Below are positions 45,387 to 56,594 of a stretch of DNA of 64,000 nucleotides, piece after piece (the stretch's first letter is position 1; each line of letters begins with the position of its first letter). Origin of the DNA: Mycocentrospora acerina (Eukaryota; Ascomycota; Dothideomycetes; Pleosporales); contig JAKUHH010000201.1 in assembly GCA_022701365.1 (NCBI GenBank), positions 1 through 64,000 on the forward strand, written 5' to 3'. The notes beneath the pieces are model-generated. The model worked only from the letters and a program-made list of their open reading frames with translations, was not told the origin of the DNA and searched no databases. The translations under genes were made by a program, and so were the position numbers.

Positions 45387-47052
45387 ATGGGTAGAATAGT
45401 TTTGTTAGCGGAAATGTTACCGGACAGGACATCGCCTACATTTGCTCCATTTCTTGGGCTGATTATTTTGGCGTGCGGCTCACTTGGGTGGAAATTATGG
45501 AAACATCTCTGCAATCCAGCACTTATCCTGGCCCCTGGTGTCCCAGTTATGGGCAAACCTGATGATACTAGTTTCGAAGGGGCTGTACGCGACGGCGACA
45601 ATCTAGTAAGTGAGCCCTATGAGTAGCAGTCCCATAGCATTGCCCTAACGTCGAATTGCGCAGTATCCCGATGGCGTCTACCAGATTGCCTTGCCCACCA
45701 TGCCTCATGTTTTTTTCCCTCCAAAAGCAATGAGAGAGCTATATGCTTCCACTTCTGCCTCATTTGCGGCCCATACGGCAGATATTCTTTTGGGAACATA
45801 CACGTATCAGGGCGAGGAGAACGTGGAGCTCAAAGCGGGCATCAGAGCCATGTCGAACAACCTCGACGTTGTAATCAAGTCATTTGAGGCTGACGTAGGC
45901 TATGCTTTTGATACTGTATTTGGGGCCTGCAACGACTGGACAACCGTAGATCAAATATGGCCTGCCACTTTCCAAATCGCCGCCATTATGAGCTCTCGTC
46001 CATTCCTAGGCCAGGAGCTGAGCCGCGACCCCGCATGGTTCACCGCTATGATTGCATATGTTCAGACTTTGAGTAACGCCGTAGGTAGCCTAAGACCGGT
46101 GCCCCGAATTATACGTTGGTTCTTTGAATCGCGCATCCCGCGCATTAGTGCGTTGATAAAAGCGCGGGACCGTATGGAAGACCTCATGATGCCTGTTGTA
46201 CAGAAGCATCTCGACCGCTACCTTGTTACTGGCAAAGACGCAAAATCTAGACGTACGGCTACAATCAGTGCAGACGGAGGAGAGCTACTGGATTGGATGA
46301 TTCCTCAATACGAAAATCCTGTGGCAAAGAAGCTGGCACGAGACGAAATTACCATTATACTAGAATCGGTCATGAACATCTCTGGCGGACTCAGCCATTC
46401 CCTGTATAATATCGCAAAATACAAGGAATTTCAGGCTCCGCTGAGAGAAGAGTACCAGGAAGTAAAGAACAGCGTGGGCGAGATGAACAAGGCTTCTCTC
46501 TTCTTGATGAAGAAGATGGACAGTTTTATGAAGGAAACACATCGGATAAATCCTCCGTCTATGAGTACGTATTTTTACTTTCTTTCGTCCCTTCATTTCA
46601 GTCTCAGCAAACTAACGTCTCATATCATAGTGGCCATCATGCGCAAAGTCGTCGACCCAAAGGGAATGCAACTCTCCGTCGGCCCGCGCATTCCCTATGG
46701 AACACTCTGCGCTGTGAGCGCCGACCGCGTCAATATGTCTCCAGAATATTACCCTGAGCCCACCAAATTTGACGGTCTGCGCTTCTACCGCATGCGTCAG
46801 GAGCGCGACGAGGAGTACAAGCACCAGCTTGTTTCGACCAGTGACTCGGAAATCAACTTTTCCCTTGGAGGACGCGCTTGTCCAGGTCGAATTTTCTTCT
46901 CTGCGCTGGAAAAGGTGGTTCTGGCGCACTTGTTGACACATTATGATGTTAGGGTCAGGCCCGGATGTGAAAATGAAGAGAGTAGGTGGGTTGATGGGAT
47001 TAGGGTTGTAATTAATCCCAAGGCTCATTTTCAGTTGAGGAGGAAGGTCTAG
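45387..47052 (+). CDS. Cytochrome P450 (first), 513 aa
   Basis: Membrane-anchored monooxygenase. Exons 45387-45605, 45664-46564, 46631-47052. An N-terminal hydrophobic anchor (PFLGLIILACGSLGW) is followed by an ER-type P450 body; ExxR is in MKETHRINPP, and the heme loop is FSLGGRACPGR with Cys457. The I-helix region reads NISGGLSHS, lacking the usual A-G-x-D/E-T acid-threonine pair. That deviation may affect oxygen activation or reflect a specialised reaction. Which of the known ETP P450s (GliC, GliF or others) it corresponds to cannot be decided by eye. Confidence 0.9.
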
Positions 47053-47349
47053 TCATAATATCCAAGCTTTACGTTTGATTAGAAAAGGTTCACTTTTTCT
47101 ACTCATGTGTTATTTGATATATCAATTAGTGCTATGAGCTTCGGTGTATCTGAAATATGTACCCGGTTTTGTGAAGTGAATCCAAACATCTCCAAAAGAA
47201 GTAACTACATATTATGCTGGACAGATCTCACACAAGATCTGATCTATCAAACAGTATTATTTTCCCAAATCAAAGAGTGTAAAAAAGCAATCTCAAAGAA
47301 CGTCTTTGCCTACAAAATATCCTCCCTCTCATAAGCACATACTCTCCTT

Positions 47350-50348
47350 CTATGTTGTCGACCCAGCTGGAGAGGCTTTCGTCTGCTTGTCCCACATCCC
47401 TCTGTACCGTCCTCTGAGCGCCAGCAGCTGGTCGTGCGTACCCCGCTCGACAATGTGTCCTTGATGCATAACGAGGATCTGATCCGCCTCGGTTATAGTC
47501 GACAGGCGATGTCTGTAGTCGTATCTTGTCAGGTAATCCGGTGAATTATTGGAAAAGAGTAAAATACTTACGCAATAGCAATCGTAGTTCTTCCTTTGCA
47601 TGCGCTCTTCAAAGCGTCCTGAATCAGGCGCTCGGTCTGCGAGTCGAGTGATGCTGTTGCCTCGTCGAGGAGCATAATCTGTGGGCTTTTGAGTACCGCA
47701 CGAGCTATTGCGATCTATTGAAAAAATGTTAGTATGAGATCGTAGCCTGTCACTCTGTAGATTGAATTTGCTTACACGTTGCTTTTCACCGCCAGAAAGT
47801 CGCAGTCCGCGCTCTCCGACGTTACTTTCATATCCATCTGGGAACCCGATGATCTTGTCGTGAATGCTGGCGACTTTGCACGCAGCGTATACTTCCTGCA
47901 ATGTAGCGTTGGGCTTCGAGTACCGCACGTTGTATAGTACTGATTCATTGAACAGGATGGAATCTTGTGGTACGACGCCAAAGTGGGTGCGCAGCGAAGC
48001 CATAGTCACATCGCGCAGGTTTTGGCCGTCGATTTCGATTTTGCCTCCGTCAATTTCGTAGAAGCGGAAGAGAAGCTTTAAAATAGTTGATTTTCCGCTG
48101 CCGCTCTCGCCGACAATGGCGGTTGTGGTGCCGGGTTGGATGTCAAAGCTAACGTCTGAGAGGGTAGGCTTACGTTGGTCGTAGGCGAAGTCAACATGGC
48201 TGAAGGTGATCTTGCCGGAACATATGGGCATTGGTTGTGCGTGTGAACTGTCTTCAACGGAAGGCGATATTTTGTACTATAGGAGCGTGATGCATTAGTT
48301 TTTGTAACATTTAGTTCGTAAGTTGTGTCGGATTCTTACGAGAGCAAGCATTCGTTCAGCATCGACCATATTGTTCTGCACCTGGGTGTAAAAGCTCCCG
48401 AAAAAGTTGAGAGGTGCTTGAAGTTGGGCAAGATATGTCAATACGGTGACGAACATTGCGACTTTGTGTGTTCCATCGGAGATCTGGAATGCGGCGAGGA
48501 GACATGTGAGTAAGACACTGAGCACAAAGATGAAGTTCTGCACTGCGTTGAGCATGTTCAGGGAGAAGAAAACTGAGTACTCGGCAGATTGAAAATGCTT
48601 TACAAGCCGCTGAAATTTGGAAAGTTCAAGTGGGAGGGCACTGTTATGGTGAACGGTCTCATACGACATAATGGCATCAGTCCTACAAATTTAGTCAGCT
48701 AATTGAAATTTATTTAGAAGGGATATACGTACTTTGCTGCATCCATCTCACGATCTCTTGTGGCGGCTTCTCGTCTTGCTCGGCCGCGATATTTCGCCAT
48801 GTAGATGGTGATGAAGAGGTAGAACCACATCACGGCAACAACTATGATCGCATAGAACGCGTCTAGAGCAACTGAAAAATATACAGCCGCAACAAATAGA
48901 TCGAATACCATGGGGAAGAGCTGAAAGATAAGGCCGTCCAGGAAGGTGTTTATCGCGCTACCTTTGCTGAGCGCACTGATGACTTCCCCAATCCGCTTGC
49001 TAAGATGGAAATCCAATGAAAGCTTCATAACGTGTTCAAATGCGGCAACTGTGAGCCGACGGTAGGCAGATTGACTAATAGGAATCCAAAGAATGGCCCT
49101 CAATGATCCAATGACACCCTGTTGTCCCTGCAAGCCGCGATAAGCCACGTAGAGGAGAATGTCCTTCAGCGGAAGTTTGCCCTTTCCCAGGTGCTCAACT
49201 ACAATTCCGAGCTGGTGTGGAACCATGATGTTAACAACACGTTGCGCGGTCAACAACCCAAAGCAAAATACAGCGCGAGCTTGCAAAAGGCGATCATCGG
49301 ATGGCCTATCTTTTGTTAGATATTCGTAAAAATCTATGCTGACCGTGTAGATGTTACCATAGGTACGGAATGAGGTCACGGAATCCTGCCAGGTAGTCGA
49401 ATGCGGATACAGTTTGTGCATCCTTCGAACTCATACCACTCCTTGCTGATGTTGAACCATACTGCTGTGCACTCTGATCCTGATTGAGTAGAGAATCACG
49501 CTCATCATCCGAGTCAGAGTCTTCGACGGTGCGCCGACTGACCAGAAAGATGACTAACATGGCGCTCAGCACTACAGCACGTGCGGCTGAAAGTGCTAAG
49601 CAGGCCACAACCAATGCGCTCTGCTTACCTACTTTTGGTTGCACAGAGCTGCTCAAACATAAAATCGGGATGGCTAGTTCGAAGAGAATGCTCAAAACCC
49701 AAGTTTGCATGTTGGATCGACTTGGAGAATATGGGAGATCTGGATCAGGGAGAAGTGATCCGCAAAAGATTAAAAGCATACAAATCATGGCACCCTAGAC
49801 TCAAGCTATTAGTTTTTAATTAAATTGTATCCCTTTGTGGTTGCTCACCAGGTACGCCTCGCTGGCAAACAAAAGCTCGCCGACATGCTTGAAAGACCCA
49901 TATCCAGCAAGCGAAGTATTAACAACCTGTTTAACGTCAAGACTGAACAGATGTAACTAGAGTGAGATATCTGATAACATACGAGGATGAGAACAAGAAT
50001 TGCATGAAGAAAGAGTAAAGTTTTGTCGGCTCTTGCCACACGCCGGCGATTAATGGCTTTCGCCACTGTGTCTTCAATTCTGTATAGAACCTCATAGGAA
50101 TTAGCGGCAAGAGCGACGAAACCAAAGGCAATCGGATAGGACCATAAGACCGCGCTAAGACTTAGCGGACCCATGGCGCGAGTTGAGAATGAGCGAAGGT
50201 GTGAAAGGCAGAGGATTTGAATGAAAGTAAAAAAATAGGAAATACAAGGCGCCGACAGAATGATCTCAAGATAGGTATGGAAAGATTCGCTAATTTGGAA
50301 ATAATTAAAATCAGCCGGAGTTAGCGTTCGCGATTGGAATGCGTGCAT
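47350..50348 (-). CDS. sirA: ABC transporter, SirA/Hmt1-like half transporter with extra N-terminal TM domain, 867 aa
   Basis: Probable ETP exporter or vacuolar pump. Eight exons on minus: 50348-49983, 49926-49849, 49794-49358, 49305-48733, 48682-48340, 48276-47776, 47714-47572, 47512-47350. The N-terminus is a hydrophobic TMD0-like region (about residues 1-230), followed by one six-helix transmembrane domain containing SKRIGEVISALSKG, and one nucleotide-binding domain. NBD motifs: Walker A GESGSGKST, Q-loop VVPQDS, signature LSGGEKQRV, Walker B IMLLDEAT, H-loop AHRLS, all intact. This TMD0-TMD-NBD layout fits the ABCB/HMT class to which the sirodesmin-cluster transporter belongs, as I recall. 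A near-consensus regulator site lies just upstream. Confidence 0.88.
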
Positions 50349-50389
50349 CTTCGTTCGCACAAAAAGTTCTCGGCTTTCGACATTATTGC

Positions 50390-50400
50390 TCGGAAGCCGG
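50390..50400. promoter_or_regulatory. One-mismatch GliZ-type site (TCGGAAGCCGG)
   Basis: 42 bp upstream of the ABC transporter start; the CGG-N3-CCG core is exact. Confidence 0.5.
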
Positions 50401-50531
50401 CCTATGCACTAACAGGCCCTAGGGTGCATCAACGGACACTATGAATCATGGAATCAGGAGCAGAAAGGAGGTTAAAATTACTTTATTGAACAAAGCTAGG
50501 ACATGGCATCACAATTAAGTCAACTACATTC

Positions 50532-51402
50532 TTAATTACCTATGGTAGGAGCGAATTCCAAAATCTTTTTGACAGCTGGGCGGCTCAGCATACTGTCAGA
50601 CCATTGCTTAATCTTCGGCCAGTCCTCAATTTTTACCTGCATGTACTCAAACATGTATGGCATGGCAAATGGCAGATAGGCCAAGTCGGCAATGGTTGGG
50701 CGGTCCTTGAGCGCGATGTATGTTTGTCCTGGCTCAGAAAGGCGCTTCTCCAATATATCCCATTGCCTCAGCACATTTGCGTATAGTCTAATTTTCAGGT
50801 GTTAGTGTGAGATGTAATTTTATGCAGAAGGCCATCCGTACTTGTCAATCGTCTTTGGTAGCTTTTCATCGTGCACCATGTGAAAGTACAACCAGTACTT
50901 GGAGGTTGCCCTAAATCGCAATTTTAGCATAGACAACCAAATATGGACAATCACTTACCCTAATCCTGCTGTTTGGTAAGCAATCCAAGAAAGAACATCG
51001 CCTTTCTCTTTTTGTGTTCTACCGTGCCAGAGACCATCTTTACCATATATCTCCGCTAGATACTGCAAGCATGCAGTGCTCTCAAATACATAGATATCCT
51101 GTGATGTCTCCGTATCCCGGTCGCGAATAGTGGGTACATAGCGCTCTGGGTGTATAGGCTGATACCACTCGTCTTTGGTCACGACTACGGAGATTTCGTA
51201 GTCTATGGCAAGTTCCTCAGCCAACATTAGAACTTTCATGTAGTTGATATATGAAGTCTTGGTGGCTATGTAGTCGGATTAGACCGGTATTTTAGTCTTT
51301 GAGCAAACACCATATACCTTTGACAACGTAGAGAATCGGTTTTCCATTATGCGGAATGTCACCATAGTTGACAACAGGAAATTTCGAAACTATTGACTCC
51401 AT
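50532..51402 (-). CDS. gliG: Glutathione S-transferase (GliG-like), 238 aa
   Basis: In ETP biosynthesis GliG adds two glutathiones to the activated diketopiperazine. Exons on minus: 51402-51318, 51265-50959, 50910-50842, 50787-50532. N-terminal thioredoxin fold: TSYINYMKVLMLAEEL, HPERYVPTIRD (cis-Pro loop) and VFESTACLQYLAEIYG (E-S/T glutathione contact). C-terminal helical domain ends ALKDRPTIADLAYLPFAMPYMF. Length matches GliG. A second copy at 62520-63513 has the same intron positions. Its start region faces the second P450 across 585 bp holding an exact regulator site. Confidence 0.92.
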
Positions 51403-51987
51403 TTCGCCTGGATAACGTGATAAGCAAATATAGAATGATGAGTCTTACAGATCATCTAATCTGGGCTGACTTTATAAATCTATACTCATTTCAATCGGCT
51501 CCCGACAAAAGATTTTTGATTTATAGCGATGTGGTGCGGTTATTAATGACAATTCAATTTTCAGCAGGCAACTTTCAAAATGTTAAAACTTAGACAAGAT
51601 AGATTGGCCCCGTAAGACCAGGAGAATTTGTTTTTTCCGCACGAACAGAGGATGTCATTCAACAGGAATCAGTGCAAAAGACCTACTTTTGAAACTGATA
51701 TGATTGAGTGGATACGGCACATCTGTCCGCGACGCCTCAGTACTTTGAATGCACTCGGAAACCGATTCAGTATTTTGAATTTTGCATCTAGTTCCGGACA
51801 AGAACGGACGTTCAAATCGAGCGGTGTTCAAACTGGGCTTCTTGGGTTTCCGCAATAAAGTTTTAACATATCGTCTCTATCTATCAACTCAAGCAGTCGG
51901 ACTCTTCGCTGGTCGATTCCCATCCCTTCGTTGTGCTTGCTGCCGATTATTTTATCTTCAAATTCGTTCTTTCCTGTTCCGTTGAGA
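51403..51987. other. Bidirectional promoter region, 585 bp
   Basis: Between divergent GST and P450 genes. One exact TCGG-N3-CCGA copy at 51755. Overlapping short frames here (51628-51858 and 51655-51855) are not coding in my reading. Confidence 0.6.
51755..51765. promoter_or_regulatory. Exact GliZ-type palindrome TCGGAAACCGA
   Basis: Between the first GST and the second P450; exact palindrome. Confidence 0.85.
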
Positions 51988-53847
51988 ATGTCACTCGAGG
52001 CTTTAAGCTTTGAGTCAATCTCACTAGGTCGACTAGCAATAAATCTGAGCGTCACCACTTTGTTTGTTGCGCTTTTTCTTCGAACCCGATCCTACCTGCA
52101 AAGTATAATTACCAATTTACTTTCTGCTTGCCTGAACGTTGAGTTTGCCTTTGAGTCCACATCTTCCAGTGACTGATCGTGTGTAGTGGTACCTGTTCTG
52201 GATCTACCCCATTAAGAGTGAGGATCGCAACAAAGACTTACCATCACTGCCATACCGCTGGCCAAATGGCAACGGCGACGTTGCAAAGTTCTTACAAGGC
52301 CGCGAGAGGGCTGAAGAATGGCGAAGAAAGTATGGCTCTACATACCGAATCTGGGCTGGGGCTACGCCCGAGGTGTAAGCATTCTTAGTGTTGGCTCACT
52401 GATTTTGTCGCTAAAGCCGCCCAGCGTAGTGTCGGATCCTCAGCATCTAAAGGAGATTTTCAAAGACTCTGACCAGCACTTCAAAGCCGTCAATAACGAT
52501 TCAGGATATCTAATGAGTCTCATACTGGGCCAATGTGTAGGCCTACTGAGTGGCAAAGCTTGGGCAGATCTTCGGACTCATGTTGAAGTGCCATTCACAC
52601 ACTCAGCAATCGCGAATGATGCGAAAGTAGTGCGCGAACAGACACAGCGTTTTGTCAATACTTTGTGCAGCAGTGGGAACTTCAGGAACGGTATTTTCGA
52701 TCCAGCTAGAGACATCAGTTTCTACCCATTCCTCGTTGTTGCTACCTTGCTGTATGGTGATCTTGACTCTGAGGACATTAGACTGCTTAGGAAAATAGCC
52801 CCCGTCCGTCAAAAGCTATTTACCTTTGTCATCAAGGGCGGATTGTCACGCTTCGCTATATCCCGTCACCTTCCCACGACAGCGAACAGACTCTTGAACA
52901 ATTTCCAACGGGAATGGCTAAGCTTCAACGAGTCCATTTATTCCAAGGCAAAGGTCAAAGGTGCTAACACGCCAATGATTGGGTTGTGGGAACAGTGCAA
53001 GGAGGGAAAGCTCGACCAGACACAGGTTCGTAACTCTCATTCCGCGTTTTAACAGGTTCACTCATGCGAAATAGATTTTGCAAACTCTGGACGAGTCTCT
53101 ATTTGCAAACCTGGATGTCACCACTGGCGCAATTTCGTGGAACTTTATATACCTAGCTTCCTCTCCCAAAGATCAATCCAGACTTCTTGAGGAAATTGTG
53201 GCGCAGGGTGCCTCTGGCGATGCCTCTTGGGATGCATACATAGCTCGAAGCGATACATTTCTTGCCGCCTGCATTAGCGAAGCTTCGCGTCTGCGACCTG
53301 TTGCACGTATGTTTCGCCTTATTAACGACCCCTTTTTTAGAAGCTGACAATGTATTGTAGCATTTTCAATTCCACAAGCTCCACCAACTGACCGAAAAGT
53401 GGGTGAATGGATCATCCCAGGACGAGTAATTACAGCCAAATATCGTGGTTAATGATAAATACTGAACTTTTATAGACCATGGTCATCGTCGACACATATG
53501 CACTCAATATCCGCAACCCTTTCTGGGGTGAGCAGAGCCAAATTTACATGCCAGAACGATTCTTAGGGCTGAAGCCTGGACAGGTAGCGTTCCAAATCAT
53601 CGCCGATCTCGTTACAAATGTACTGACGACAGGCTAGGTGCGATATAACATGTGGCGTTACGGGTTTGGCCCACGCCAGTGCATGGGTAAGTATGTTGCT
53701 GATCGCATGCTTCGGAGTATCATCGCTATGTTGGTCAAGGACTATCGTATGGAGTTGAGACCAGACGATGCAAAGAGCGATTATTCTGTAAATCCAGATG
53801 AGTGGATTACACATCCGGATCTGAGGCTTATTTGTCATAAACGCTGA
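51988..53847 (+). CDS. Cytochrome P450 (second), about 517 aa
   Basis: Seven exons: 51988-52137, 52187-52374, 52425-53025, 53075-53306, 53361-53425, 53476-53583, 53638-53847; the first junction is the least certain. N-terminal anchor LAINLSVTTLFVALFL. The body has ATPEVVVSDPQHLKEIF and a distinctive I-helix, ANLDVTTGAISWNFIYLAS, with Thr/Ser in place of the canonical AGxxT. ExxR is in SEASRLRP. Heme loop YGFGPRQCMGKY with Cys463. Many introns and the I-helix pattern resemble core ETP P450s, which I think act on the diketopiperazine itself, but I cannot assign GliC or GliF from sequence alone. Confidence 0.88.
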
Positions 53848-55026
53848 AAATTTGGGAATAACTAGATAGATCTGAAAGTTTCTAATCTGCTTTGTTTAAT
53901 GGGAGTAAGAAATTAAAATGTAGAATTTCCAATTTGATTTGATATCAGAGAGCACTAGTCCCTAGCAGTTACAGTTATTTGCTAAACCAAGTTTACGTCT
54001 AACCAATTTTCCTGAGCCACTGCAACTCGTCCCAATAGCGTATTTCATTTACGTGACTTGTGATGGAATGAAATGACAGTGCGTGATACTAAAGTTTCCC
54101 GATTTACTAATATCAAAAATCACCAACTCATCAGAAATTGACGCACTCGAAGAAGATCGTGTGAAACCAATCAGGCTGACATATTTTAACACAACTCAAC
54201 TTCTCTTCCTTGCCCCCTGTAAGACCTATTTCATTTGTCAGATCATCATGTTTGACAGGCCGCTGCAAGTCTTTCGGGAAGAAAAAATGAGATACGACAA
54301 GCTAACCCAGCAATATGCGCAACATTTACTTCTTCTCATTTCACGCCATTTCTTTTAAACCGGAGCATGCAGCGGGTACCGACATTAAACCACACTTGAA
54401 CCCCAGAAAATCGATTTGGCTGAAAAGCAAGAGTGCAGCGCATTTAGAAATGACACATGGGCGATTGGACTATGATTGCTTAATTTTTCTTAGCGCGAGA
54501 GACTCAAATCACTTCATTTGATAGGGCGGCGTAACAGGAAGGACAATGAAAATTAAGGAAGGCGTAACACGAGATTGAATTATTTTCACATCAGGAACTT
54601 CAAACTTTAGGAATTTACATACAATCTTCATTTGAAAATGTGTACAGAATTGCTTTAAATGTTATACGGCAATTCGCGAAGACTTTATGTGAATCATCCT
54701 TTCCATTTCATGATTTTGCATGTGAAATAACAAGATTCCTAGTCGGGAATTTGGTTTGGAGCGAAGACACTTGAATCTAAGGTTAGTGTGTCAGTTGTTC
54801 ATTTATGTTTCATCATTTTCTAGTGCACACTACTCTTTAGACTTTGCATTAATACATTCGAAGGGAATAGAGCCCAAGTCCTATTGTCTATCACATAGAC
54901 AAATCCAAGAACACTTGGCGGCGAATCGCATAATTCCATATTTCTTTATCAAATTTCTCTTTCCTGCCTTTCGCTCTCCCTCCCCATGCTACAAGCAATC
55001 CAAATAACCTCCCTCCCTCGCCAACA
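53848..55026. other. Intergenic, 1.18 kb, convergent
   Basis: A/T-rich 3' region between the second P450 and second acyltransferase. Short frames only; no motif and no regulator palindrome noticed. Confidence 0.55.
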
Positions 55027-56391
55027 CTATTCAAATACCCTTCTCAACACTGGTTCCCACACTGTCCATGGAAATGGCGATACTTCTCCCATACGAAGCT
55101 TCAGCAAAACCTCGGCCGCAAACGGCAACGATGCCCAAAACGAGCACGTCACCCACACATATCCTAAACCACTCTTCCACCATGTAGAGTTTTCTTTACC
55201 CCCCGCACTCCGCCACAAGAATAGAATAAAATCCTCTGTCGTGATAGCTGCCGCCTGCCACAGAAAATAAATCATCAAGCCTTGCCAGCGAGCGCGCTCG
55301 GGAACACTAGCGGGGCACGGCATTAACGTCATAGAAGCGGCGTGCATAACGCCGGAAATGGCAAATGAGAGCCAGAGCTGCGTATAGGACGATGCGTTAG
55401 TACCCCGTTTGATGCCGAGGGTGTCAACAACATGACCAGTTAAACCTGTGAGTGGCTGTGGGGAGTCAGTTTCTCACCACATTATCGAAGGTGAATCGCC
55501 ACGAGAGAAGCAGATGAAGAAAGACGTACCTTTCGAATCATCTGGTGCCAGAATTTAGCCCAAAACGAACGAACGGTCGTAGCTTCAGCCAATCGACCAA
55601 ATAGCGGAGGCCAGTCCTGAAATAGAATTACGTCATGTCAGCTTTAATCTTATACAGATGTAACTATTGAAAACGAAGAATGAACCCACCTCTGCCTTCG
55701 TCACACAAGTAGCGACGCAAATAATAGATGCAAGTATATATTGCATATTAATAAAAAAGTATGGCCCCCCACCAAATACCAGCGCCTTGACGAAACTCTT
55801 CTGCCAGTTTGGATCACGGATAGTAAGATCCATACTAGGGATAGGACCTGGCGTGAAGAACAATATGATGCTTAGTTGTGCAACCAAATCTCCCATGATG
55901 ATGCAGTAAGCGAGCTCAACGCACTGCCATAAGAGGAAGCGGATAGTGCCGTACTTCTGCCGTGAGGTAAATCGCGTGGGTGGTACATTTTTCACTTGGA
56001 AGTTATAGCGGATACCGCGGAGATTTAAGATAAGGGAAACAGCCCATTTGAGTTTGTGCCATCCAAAAGATGTGTATGTAAGTGCTATGCTTGTGGGTTT
56101 GTCGATGGGCCATAGTGCCGATTCGGGTGTTGGGGAGTGGTTGAGGAACTTTTCAATTGTTGATAGCCAGTGTGGCCAGGCAAGTGCGGCAAAATTGGCA
56201 GCACCAGGATTGTGAGTCCATGGGCTCAATTGGGCCCAAGCAGCTAAGAGTAAAAGCGTGGTGATTGCAATCCATTTGCGTCCGGGGAAGATTGGTGAAG
56301 ATAGGAAGAAGAGTTGAAAGAATACTAGGAGAAGGTGGGGAGTCGATGAGCCATGGGTGGGCCGAAGAGGAAACACGGGAGTTTCCGCCAT
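55027..56391 (-). CDS. Second membrane-bound O-acyltransferase (wax-synthase-like), 405 aa
   Basis: Exons on minus: 56391-55690, 55616-55530, 55455-55027. I start at MAETPVF, because upstream codons begin with TTG. Landmarks: hydrophobic N-terminus (LLLVFFQLFFLSSPIF), GIRYNFQVKNVPP, DWPPLFGRL, RSFWAKFWHQMIRK (the family RSFWxRxWHQ motif, intact) and FAISGVMHAASM with the conserved HA histidine. It is better preserved than the first MBOAT at the RSFW motif, and intron positions differ, so the two are not a recent duplication. Divergent from the third P450 across 203 bp with an exact regulator site. Likely O-acetyl or O-acyl transfer to an ETP hydroxyl. Confidence 0.85.
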
Positions 56392-56518
56392 CAGTACTTG
56401 TGCTCTGAGAGAGATGGATTCGAACAACGTGCGGATGTTATAGATTTCATATCTCCCAGTAACAGAAGCGGCAGCCTCGGAGTGTATACAATATCACGTG
56501 AAGAGTTCACTCAGTCTC

Positions 56519-56529
56519 TCGGTACCCGA
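56519..56529. promoter_or_regulatory. Exact GliZ-type palindrome TCGGTACCCGA
   Basis: In the bidirectional MBOAT/P450 promoter, 66 bp upstream of the P450 ATG. Confidence 0.85.
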
Positions 56530-56594
56530 GCGGTTGCTATTCAGTTAAATTCATGCCGGTCGCACGTCAAATGTGATAGCCTAAAGTATTTAAG

